A stretch of DNA of 64,000 nt from Heterohyrax brucei (taxonomy: Eukaryota > Chordata > Mammalia > Hyracoidea > Procaviidae): the NCBI GenBank assembly GCA_028571685.1, contig CM053142.1:124488796-124552795 (forward strand), in the 5' to 3' direction. The notes under the pieces are model-generated. The model searched no databases. It saw nothing but the letters and a program-made list of their open reading frames with translations, and was not told the DNA's origin. The translations under genes and the position numbers were made by a program. This document shows positions 28,301-40,300 of the stretch, in pieces (position 1 is the first letter of the stretch; each line of letters opens with the position of its first letter).

Positions 28301-31300
28301 TCACAAGTGTTTTGTTTAGCTGTTTTTGATAGTTTTTAAATGTAATTTGTCAAGACTCTGAAGTGTTTACTTTAAAAATCTGTGCTTTTTACTGTATGTT
28401 AATTATAGCTTTTTTTAAATAAAGAGAGTATATAGGGACATAAGTGGCATAATTGAGCAGATGTTGTAGTTTGTCCTAAGCAGGCAGAGTAGTACCTGTT
28501 ACTTTATGCTCCACTTGCTTCCAGCTCTTGATTAACCTGAATTCTTCCTACAGACATTTAGATTTACCTTTAGCTGAAAGTTTTTATTACATATTTCAAT
28601 TAGAAGACAGTTTTTTAATATAACTTCTGATTCAATTAATATTTAGTCAATACAAAAAAGAACAATAAGAAATTTACAATCTCTTCTTTAATATGTACAA
28701 ACAGTTGCATCCTTTTATTTTTAAAAAAGAAAACTCAGTCATCTGTATAGCCTTTGCAAAATGAAACTCTTCAAACCTTGATTTTATATTTTGTACCTTA
28801 GTCATATTTTCCTGCTTTGGAAAATGTCAGTTTCTCTGATTTCTGTATTAAAGCAGGTATGCAGGTAATAATCCATGCTAGTAACGAAGCCACTGAGTTT
28901 GATTGCTGCAGGAACAAGGTCATTTTTGCTGTGTTTCATGGAGAAATAACTATACTTGGCCATAGAGAACGTCACTGTAAATGTGTTTAGTTGGTTACAG
29001 GATTAGGGCAAGAAATTGAATTAATCAGTGAAAACCAGTGCTTGCCACAGAGTCACTATTCAATTCACGCCTTGCTGATGTTGTGGATCAGAGACTCAGA
29101 TTCACATGAGAGAAACCAATTTAGACTCAGTGTAAAAGGGCAGCTTACTCCTTATGGTGTGTTTTCTCTTGGTCTCCCAGTAACTCACGAACTATTGCGG
29201 ACACAGCCATGTTTAAGAAAATTCAGCAATTGTAAAATTATTTAAATACAAAACCCAAAGTATAAAATTAAGATTTTATGGCATATGATAAATTTTGAAC
29301 ATTTAGACCTATAAAACACAGGAATCTTACAGTTTAACTTACACCCTTTCCAGTATGTTCAAGAATAAAAAAATCCTACATAATCATTAATAAATATAGA
29401 TTTATTTTTATTTATCAAAAAGCCTTTAAAAAAAACTTCATAGGTTTTTATTCTGTTGTCAGGCAGAAGTACTAGGAAATCATATAAACAGGTATACATA
29501 TATAGAATTTTGTTTTAAAATGTAAACATTGTTTGATATAACTGTTATCCTCTTCTTTATACTCTTTTTACCCCTATCTGAAATTTTTTTCTCCTGGATT
29601 TTTAGTTTGTGATGATGTTAATTCACATTGTTAGTACCTTCATACCTACATGTATTTTTTCTAGTTCTATGAGAATTTAAGCAGGAAAATATCACTTTTA
29701 TGGTGATAGTTTTTGTTTTGTTTATTTCTCTTCCTTATATAGGAGATTTTTCCAGAGCATGGGATGTTCTTCTTGACCACATACAATCAGCAGCACTCAG
29801 CAAAAACAATGAAGTATCTCTGGCTGCTCTGAAAAGCTTCCAGGAAATCTTACAGATTGTGTCCCCTGTCAGAGACTCCGAGAAGCCGGACACACCACCT
29901 GCAGTTAATGTCCCTGTGCCTGTCCTTATAGGAGCTATAGCTGGCCCTGGCCTGAGCAGGCCATTTGTAAGAACAGATTCCATTGGAGAAAGACTTGGAA
30001 GATACAGTAGCTCAGAACCACCGATAGTTAATGATGAGCTTGAAGATTTGAATCTCTGGTGGGCTGCTTGGAATACCTGGTATAAAATTGGATCTGAAAG
30101 CACTAAGCCTCCCATTACTTTTGATAAATTAACTTTTATTCCCAGTCAGCCTTTTCTTACAGCTTTAATTCAGATATTTCCAGCTCTCTACCAACACATA
30201 AAAACTGGTTTCAACATGAATGACTTGCAAAAGTTGGGAGTCATATTGCACAGTGCTGTTTCAGTCCCAATAAGTTCAGATGCATCTCCTTTTATTCTTC
30301 CATCTTACACTGAAGCAGTTTTGACAAGTTTACAGGAAGCTGTACTCACAGCTTTAGATGTTCTCCAAAAGGTAATATAATTTTAGTTGCTGTCTGAGCA
30401 GTAATGTAAATAGTTCTCTGGATTTTTTTTTTTTTTTTTTTTTTTGCTCTCTGTCTTCTGGGAGCTCTGGTGGCACAGTGGTTAAGAGCTACAGTTACTA
30501 ACTGAAGGGTCTGCTGTTAAGAGTCCGCCAGCTGCTCTTGGAAACTGTATTGGGCAGCTCTACTCTGTCCTGTAGGGTGGCTAGGAGTTGGAATGAACTG
30601 GTCTTGCTTTAGTTCTGATTAATGAGTTATTTGTATTTACGGAACCCTGGTGGTAGAGTGGTTGAAAACTATGACTGCTAACCAAGCAGTTCAAATCTAC
30701 CAGCAACTCCCTGGAAAGCCTATGGGGCAGCTGTGCTCTGCCCTGTAGAGTCACTGTGAATTGGAGTTGACTCAGTGGCAAGGGGTTTCATTTTGCTTTG
30801 TTGTTTTCTATATGTATCTTAGGAGCCCTGGTGATTGCAATGATTAAATAGTTGGCTGCTAACTGAAAGGCCAGTGGTTCAAAGCCACCGGCTGCTCACT
30901 GGCAACACAAGAATAAAAAGGGGTGCATCATGAGATCTCCACTAAAAGACCTCAATTGATGGTGCAGCGGTTTTGGGGTTCCTCTGAGAGCATGGCTCCC
31001 GGCCCTGATGCTGCCCTTTCCCATAAATTATAACAAAGTTCCACTCTTTGGACAGGAATGGATTGGACTTGGCAATGCAGAGTGACCATATATTGGTTGC
31101 ACTCTATGGTTCTATACATCTATAGGATATCATCCTGCTGACCTCTGGCTGGAGGAAGGGGAGTGGGTGGAGAGGAGGGGAAAGGAGGCTGTCGGGAAGA
31201 TGAGACATGTGTGGAGCAGAGAGGAATAGTGTGCAGTCACTGGTCAGGGAGAGCAGTGGAAGCTGCATATAGGTGGGCATGTAAATTTATACGTGAATGT

Positions 31301-34300
31301 ACATTTTCACTCAGTCATGTCAAATAAAAATTAAAATTAAAAAAAACATACCACCGGCTGCTCCACAGGTGAAGGATGTGGCAGCCTCCTTCCATAAGGA
31401 TCTCAGCCAGTTTTACTTTGCCCTGTAGGGTCAAAATAGACTTGACAGTGATGGATTTTTTTTTTTGTAAATATTTTAGGATAAATTCTGTATTATCCTG
31501 ATTGTTGTGTATACTTCGTGTTATGTATACTTTACACTTTGGAATGAATTCAGAATTGTCAAGATCCAGTTATTCTAAAAGCCTGTGATTTTCTCATATT
31601 TTTTTAAAAAGCAATTGAGGTCACTTGAGAGTCTTTTTAAGAAGCTGCTTATATCCTCTTGTTTCTGTTCACCAGTGTATTTGATTTGTTCATACAGCTG
31701 TTCACAAGAGGACATAATATTTGAAATAAAAGCTTCAGCAAAGTGTTTTTATGAGTAAAAAATTAATAAGCAATGAGACTATATATGTATTTAATGGATA
31801 GTTAAATTTAGTTCTGAAATTTTGGAAGCACATATAAAACAAGGTATGAATAAATTTATAAAAGCATTTTCCCACAGGAGTTTTTAAGAGTTATGTTTTC
31901 AGGTATAAGTATGTATTTTTATTGCAAAGTAACTTTTTAAAACAGATGGGTCTAAAAGTCAGTGAGTAAATGCAGGTTAGCTAGCAAGACCAGATCAAAA
32001 TCAAGGAGTATGCAGACATCAAAATAATTGTTGGCACAGTCCACACTGACCAAAATTCTAAACAAAATTGTGCCAACTGAATAACCAGCTATTCCTACAA
32101 AATACTGTGACATTCTGAGAACATTAGAATGGAGCTAGTTTTTTATCTCATGTGTAGCCATTTGTGTAATGCAAACCAAGTTTTCTAATTCACCAATTGC
32201 ATTACATCCAACTGAAATGATGAAATATTCAGTGAGAATGGTGATATTTCTGCTACACCATGATATCGCCTAGCTGTGAAGGGAGTCTAGCAGAGCCCTA
32301 CTTTATTAGATCTCTTTAACCCTGGTTGCATTGTACAGGGAAACAAAAATAAGAAAGTTTAAGACAGTCTAACATTTTTAAATATTTACAGAGCGTCTCA
32401 CTGTTTGGTCTTGAGTCTTTCATCTTGCTTCTTTAAGCCTCAGTGGGTTTTTTCCCCTCTTATAAAGCAGGGCTAAAGTTTTGTGTTAATATTTTTGCTA
32501 GCACTACACATAAAAGGTATCTGTTTAGAAGTACATTGTGATCCTACAATGTTATGTGAATAGCAGAAGCTGTCATTAACAGTAAAATTTTTCTTTGACT
32601 CCCTATTATGCATAACTCGGTAGGGCCTGGCTTTTGCTGGGTGTTGCTTCTCTCTTGGTGGTATAGTGGCTAAGTGCTATAGCTGCTAACCAAAAGGTTG
32701 GCAGTTATAATCTACCAGGTGCTCCTTTGAAACTCTGTGGGGCAGTTCTGCTCTGTCTGTAGGGTCACAGTGAGTTGGAAGCAACTTGACATCACTGGGC
32801 TTGTTTTGGTTGGGGCACTCCTCTCCTTGGAAACCCTGCTAGCATAGTGGTTAACAGTTATGACTGCTTACCAAAAGGTCAGCAGTTCACGTCCACCAGG
32901 CCCTCCTTAGAAACTGCGTGTGGTAGTTCAGCTCTGTCCTACAGGGTCACTGTGGTTTGGAATCAGCTTGATGGTAATGGTTTGGGGTTTTGTTTTGTTT
33001 TGTTTTGTTTTTTAAAAAAAAAAACCTCCCCTTTATCTTTCCAGAATCTTTTTTGGTTCAGAGGACCTTCAGAGCTCATTCTCCTTGAAGCCTTCCCAGT
33101 CCTTAATACTTTGAACTAGTTAGCCCTCCTAGAGGGTCCCAGCTGTACTATTACTTTGTTTTCTTGTTTTATCGCTTCACTATGAATTCTTTGAGGACAA
33201 AGACTTTTTTTCCTCTGTCTACAGTCTCAAGATACATAGTAGACATTTGTTAAGTGTTGGATGCATGAACAATATATAAACAAATGAAAATTTTGTGGAT
33301 TAACGTGATAAATCTTATAGCAGAGAGGACCTACCACCTACCAGCCTGATTTTGAGAAAGGATCGTTAAATTTAATTTAACAGCTTTGATTTTCGTAAAT
33401 TGGAAATTTATGAGAAGAAAAGCTTTCAGAAACAGCTGTCTTCAGATCACTCATTCCCAAGTACTAGCACTGAAAAGGATTTTCAGATGAATTTGCCCGT
33501 GAAAGGATGTTCTCTGAAAAAAGCAAAGAAAACCCAGACCTGGTGCTGCCAAGTCAATTCTGACACAAAGTGACCCTGTGGAACAGAACAGAACTGCCAC
33601 ACAGAGTTTCCAAGAAGGGCCTGGTAGATTCCTGCAGACCTTGTGGTCCACAGCTTTAGCGCTTAACCACTGTGCCACCAGGATTCCCAAGGGAAATACA
33701 ATTTTAGTTGCTATCTAAGCAATAACCTATATAGTTCTCAGGAATTTCTTTGCTTTGCTGTATATTATTTTGGAGTACATTCTAGATTATTTGCATTGTT
33801 GTGTATGAAGCATATGTAAGTGGATCATCGGCACTGTGTATGAAGCATATGTAAGTGGATCATCAGCACCCAACACTGCACAGCTTCGAATAATCACAGG
33901 GCCAGGCACTCCTGGGAAATTAAGCAGTGCTATTAATAGTGCTTCCAGGTGCATGGGTTTCTCTGAATAACCCCATATAAACCATCTGAAGCTGTAACTT
34001 TTTTCCTTCATCCATTCCTGGCTTTCTCTTTCCTTTCCCTTCCTTCCCTTCCCCTTCCGTTCCGTTCTGTTCCTTTCCTTCATTTTCTGCTTCTTCCCTC
34101 CTTTCTCTTTCCGTTGCTTTTCTTCTCCCACCCTCTTTACCTCTCTCCCCTTTCTTTTTTCCCCTCCTTCCTTTCTTTGTTTTGCCTTCTTTCTTCCCTT
34201 CTCTCTTCTTTCTGTCTTTCATCAAATATTTATTGAGCATACACTATTTACCTGTTTTTATAGGAGACGGAAGATCCTATACCTTGTATTATGGTAAAAG

Positions 34301-37300
34301 AACCAGAAACACGCCTTCTGTCCCCCTTTTTGTGTCTGCAGTTCTAAGGCCCTGTCTGGCAAACCATAAAACTTGTTGCCATCAAATTAATTCTGACTCA
34401 CAGTGACCCTATAGGACAAAATAGAACAGCCCAGGGGTTTCTAAGGAGTAGCTAGTGGATTTTAACTGCCAGCCTTTTGGTTAGCAACCATAGAATTTAG
34501 GAGCTTGGTAAATGTTGCACTGCGGGAAGGAACTGTTTCTAGTTTCAGCTGTTATTAACTGGCTGTGTATACTGTCTCCATTTCTCCACCTATAGTAGCA
34601 TTTTAGAAACCAAGGAATAGTTTTAGTGTTTTTTTTGTTTTTATTAGTGTTCTTCTTATTTTCTGTGTGATAGGTAACGAGTTGTAGAGATAACAGCTTT
34701 CCACTGTGAAATAAAAACAGCTGTTGGCATCTTTAGTTTGGGGAGGGGAGGGCGGTAACATAGCCTGTCAACAATTACTTTTTTCTTCCAAATTGTCGCA
34801 TAATTAAGTTGCTAATACTGCTGTAGAGAGGGGGAAAAGTTATTTTTTTTCTGCCAGAAAGGAAAAGAAAATCATGGGACTTGTGGGATGCAGATAATCC
34901 AAAACTCTAATTCATGTTTTTGAGTCAAGCTTTTATATAGTCATAGAGGATAATAAGCAAAAAACAACCACCTCCCCACCCTCTCCCCACCAGGAAAAAA
35001 AATGTTTATTGCAGAGAACAATAGTCATGGTGATCATGTTTTTTAAAAACTGTGTCTTCACAATAAGATAGCAAGTGGAATTGTTCATTCCAATGATTAG
35101 AAATTTGTTCTAGACTTGTAATAGTTTTGATAACAGTGTATGCCTTCAGTCTGAAACTTAAGCTTTTAGTGTTCATTTCGATCTGTCGATGTTATTTTGC
35201 CTTATTAATTTTTATTCTAGCCATTGTTTGATTACTTACATGGTTATCTAAATAAGGCTTTATAGACCTTGAATATGATCCACATATACAGGCTCTTTAG
35301 TATGCATTTCCTAACAGAAAAATTAACATTTTACTAGTAATAAAAGTATATTTTTCTCCACAAGTATCAGAAAATTTATTTACTTTGCAGTTTTAGCCTT
35401 AAACTAATAAGCTATCAGGCAAAACACTTTGTTCATTAAAATCTATTTTCCTTCATAAAGGAAAAGCTGATTTCTGATTTCATGTTTTCTGTCTGAGGAG
35501 GGATTTCTGTCTTGTTCTTCTTCAGTACCCTTATATTGTTTAGGACGTTACAGTCACAGTACTTCCACAATCATAATATTCTCTTGGTTCTCAAATTGCT
35601 AGATCCCAAACAAATGGCTTTTGTGTGTGAATTGATGTTTTCTTTTTTGCTAAGATATTTTGGCATGCATGGGTCATTGGGAATTGGATTATTAACCTTC
35701 CATATGTACTGTACTCTAAGTTCTGTGGCCAGGAGACTGTTTTTTGTCTTATTTACTACTAAACTTCTAAAATTAGCTGGTCAGATACCCTGTCTGCCTC
35801 TGTCACCATGGCAGTTGGAGTTGTATTCTCCAGGAGACACCACCACATGTGTGAATAGTATCCTCAGAGCTGTTCAGTAAAGCCCACTTTTCAAATTACT
35901 GGGGACAAGTTTTTTGTTTGTTTGTTTTTAATTGTGGTGAAAGTATACACACTGAAACAGTCAAACGGCAAGTGTTTAAATATTTCTGTATTTCAGCTCC
36001 CTCATCTGTAAGACAAAAATAATAAATCTTCAGCTTTTTGCCTATTAATAAGGATGGTATTTGTAAGGCAGTTATTGTTAGGTACAAATAAACATTAAGT
36101 AAATGTTAGCTGTTACTATTTTTATCATAGGCATTCTGAGATCCTAGAATTGCTTTGTAAATAACTGCTAATGGCACTACTAATATGTTTTTTCAGAAAG
36201 AACTTTTAAAAAGTCAAAATGTATAGTCAAAGTTGTTCTGTAGTGTTAAAATATCTTCAGAGAATTTGCAGTTTCATTTCTAGGTATCTACAGGCTTTTT
36301 CATTTTTTTAACTTTTGAAAATAAAAGAATCCACTTAAGATAATCCAGTCTATTTTCCATATAATTTGCTACTTTTTTACTTCTAAGTTAAAACCCAGCA
36401 ATTATTTTTTTTAAATGAAACTGTTACAAGCAATCACTTAGAGTTTTTTGAACTGTATAAACTGTACTATTCAATATTCTCCACTCATTATTTCTGAAAA
36501 AATAATTAAATATTTTGAGATGGTGCTCCGATGTCTTTATCTGCCTTTTTACATTGTAGTTATATAAGCATGTTGCTTGGTGATGCTGTTACGTAAGTTA
36601 GCTCTTTATATGTCAAGGCAATTTTATCTGAAATTTCAGTTATGACTAAATGGTTACATGTTCTTTGAGAAAAAATAGAATTTATCTATAATATGTTAAG
36701 AAGCCATGAGTAGCATAAAAACATAAATGTTGCACATGTTTTAAAATAAATTCCTTTAGATTTTCAAGTGTTTTGGATATTTGTTTAGTATTTTGAGGGC
36801 ACTTAATGATTTCTCAAGTAAAGAGTGGTTGTGTTCTCTAGTTTATAACCAACCAAAGCCCTGTGCCATCGAGTCAATTCCGACTCACAGAGTAGAACTG
36901 TCACATAGAGCTTCCAAGGAGTGCCTGATGGGTTTGCACTGCTGACCTTTGGTGAGCAGACAGAGCTCTCAACCACTGTGCCCCTGGGCTTTAGGCTTTC
37001 CGTACTTGGTAAAGCACAATTGTATTTTAGACATTCTATAATAACATCCTTAGTATTTTTCTGACAAAGAAGAAATGAATACTAAAACAAGAAAATATGA
37101 AAGGAAGAGAGGAGAAAATACGTTTGTTTCTAGGAAAAAATAAAAGCGTATTTAAGTGGTTTCAACATTTTTGAAGCAATTATGCAGCTGTCTCAACACA
37201 TTTGAAGTAACTGAAATATCTTCTAGTGTCTGGATATGGCTTTTGCTTTTTGTTTCTATCAAATTACTGAAATAGATTTTGAAGAAACCCTGGTGGCATA

Positions 37301-40300
37301 GCGGGTTAAGTGCAGTGTCTGCTAACCAAAAGATCGGCAGTTCAAATGCAGCAGGCGTCTGACCTCTAGTGTTGCTATGAATCAGACCCAACTTGACAGT
37401 GGTGGGTTTTTTTTTTAAAATAGATTTTGAGAAACTATTAATTAAAATACTATTTTATTAATATCAAACATTTTGATTTTCTTGTCTTAAAGCAAGTCTA
37501 TACAGTCATATACATTGAACATTAAATATGTGATAGCCAAGCACCTTGTCTAAATACTGCTGTAGATATTGCTTTTAGAAACAAATTTTCCTCTGAGTTA
37601 CTTACTCTTCTGACTTATACATGATTATTTGTTAAGGTCAGTTGACAGGTAATGGTGCAAAAATCAGTTTCATTTCAAAGAACTAATATTACTTAAATAG
37701 AAGCCAATATCACCTTGGGCAATGAAACATTTCTATGGGTCTAATGGCTATATTAGTGAATGATTAGATTGTAGAACTTCAGGACTGGGGGCTTCTGTTT
37801 AGTGCCTGTACCTTTCCCACTCTGTTAAGTAATAAATTACACCTTTCTTTTAAAATGCATTTTGTACTTGATTAACACATTTTATTTGATAATAGTTTAA
37901 ATGTCTGCAGTGGTAAAATAAGACAGTTTTTAAGAATCTTTAGTTAAGGAAATGGAAACCCCAGTGGTATAGTGGTTAAGTACTATAGTGGATAACCAAA
38001 AGTTCAGCAGTTTGAATCCACCAGATACTCCTTGGAAACTCTGTGGGGCAGTTCTGCTCTGTCCTGTTACAGGGTTGCTGTGAGTAGGAATCAACTCGAT
38101 GGCTGTAAGTTGTTTTTTTTTTTTTTTTTTTTTTTTGGCACTATATACAGAAAAGATCTTAACGGAATTCAGATTATGAATTCTAATGTTGTCATCTTGC
38201 TTTCACAGGCCATCTGTGTAGGACCAGAAAACATGCAGATCATGTATCCAGCTATCTTTGATCAGTTATTGGCATTTGTGGAATTTTCCTGTAAACCTCC
38301 GCAGTACGGACAACTGGAAACAAAGCACATTGCAAATGCAAAATACAATCAGGTAATTTACTATAAGTTATATTTACTTACAGCTTATAAATATAGTTTG
38401 TTCTGTTAAAGATGAACTTTAATTATCTTTGAAAATGAAATTTTTTGTTTACAATAAACTTGCATGTGTCTTTTAACAGTTGAAGCTGAACATAAATATT
38501 TTGGGGGAGAACCATTTTCGTGTTCCTTTTCTCCCTGTTTATGACTTTTCTTTAAGTGGTTCTCCAGAAAAGTTGGCCTGTTATTACTCTATAGCAAATC
38601 TTTCTTGAAAGATATAATTTCCTTTGTCCCTCCTTCTTGGCTGCCCACCCCACTGCAAAATGGCTTTTCCATCTCCAAGCCTAATCTTACCTAAAATAGT
38701 TGTTTGTAATACAAGGTGAAGAAATTGTTATATATGAAATAAGAAGTTTTCTACTACTGGTGTGATTTTTAGTTGGATTTTACATTAAAAATTTTAGTAA
38801 GCTAGCCATAGTTGGCAAATTTTACCTTTGGTTTGACTTAAGGAAAAAGTAAATTTCTGGATGCATGCATATGCTGATTTTATTCACTCAACATAAACAT
38901 TTTAATTTTACATGATCCTAAAAGTAGTTTTAACATGTATTAACTTTTCTCATTCTATTTGTCTTGCAACACAATGGAATCACAATAGATCCAACTATTT
39001 GCACCGGTGAGTTAAATTTCCTAAAATTGTCCTAACCTATTGGCAACAAATAAAATACATCTTTCCCAGTTCTTGATGGAATGCTCTGTGTACATGTCTG
39101 AATAGTTTTAATATTTGCCTGACTGAAAATTACTTCCATGGAAGACATACCTCTTTGAAAAGTTTGCATGTAGTACAGTCTGACCTAAAACCAAGGCCTG
39201 AGCTTTAAGACAAAGAAGTTTACTCTTTGAAAACAATGTAATTTCATCATTAAGTTTCTCCTTTCCTCCCCCTTTTTAACTCCCTGTGAAAATATTACTT
39301 TCTAGGCGGAGTGGGTAGCCTTGAATTATGTACCATTTGCCGAAAGATCGCTAGAAGTAGTTGTGGATTTATACCAAAAAACAGCCTGTCACAAAGCAGT
39401 GGTGAATGAAAAAGTACTCCAGAATATTATTAAGGTACCTTTTCCTACACTTGCATTTAATGATGTCAGTATTGTGGACATTACTCTTAGGTATTAACCA
39501 TTATATTTGAATAAATGGAAAATGTAATTCATATTATTTATACTGACTTAGGCAACATTCATTAGTTATTAATGAAACCATTATTCTAAAGTATAAAGTT
39601 ATTTTAATGAAACATTTTAAAATAAGTAGTATTTGTTACAGTTCTTGAATTTTGCTTCATAATACAATGGCAAGCCTAGTTCTTAGGACAGTACTTCTCA
39701 AACTTGGAGGCTGTGAGCATTCAGGGAGAAATTCACAGTACAACCCATCAATGTAACTGTCATACATACTGTCTTTTTTAAGCCAGAAAAATAAAAGCAT
39801 CTCTTTTTGATTGTGTCCCATTCTCCAGAGTCTCATTTCATGTTTTTTTACCCCCTTTATTTTGAAGGACAATCCTAAGCCTTGCTCCTCTCCAGTACAT
39901 AGATAGATCTTCTACTATCCTAAACAAATATAGGTCAGTATGAACTGTATCAGAAACCCTGGTGGCTTAATAGGTTAAGTGCTACGTCTGCTAACCGAAA
40001 GGTCAGCAGTTCAAATCTGCCAGGCGCTCCTTGGAAACTCTATGGGGGGTTCTCCTCTGACCTCTAGGGCTGCTATGAGTTCGACCAGACTCAATGGCAG
40101 TGGTTTCTTTGTTTGTTTTTTAATGAATTGTATCTCCACAAGGCTATGCCCTCTCTCTGCAATCATCTTTTCCTCTTTCTACTTTTCTCTATTGGTGATT
40201 CTTTCATACTCCTTTCAGCGTCTTACTCTTTAGCCTGCAAAGGAGGTTACGTCTTTTTTACTACAAGAACTTTCAACTGTACTACCTACTCAAAGTGCCA

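Noticed and set aside
29735-30115. 126-codon minus-strand frame
   Set aside because: It is the antisense shadow of the MON2 629-nt exon, whose + frame matches a known protein.
33787-34240. Lys/Glu/Arg-rich minus-strand frames of 106-114 codons
   Set aside because: Low-complexity translation of the pyrimidine tract's complement.
35512-35880. 122-codon + strand frame in the 7.8-kb intron
   Set aside because: Cys/Phe/Leu-rich chance composition, no recognised family, no good splice sites checked around it.
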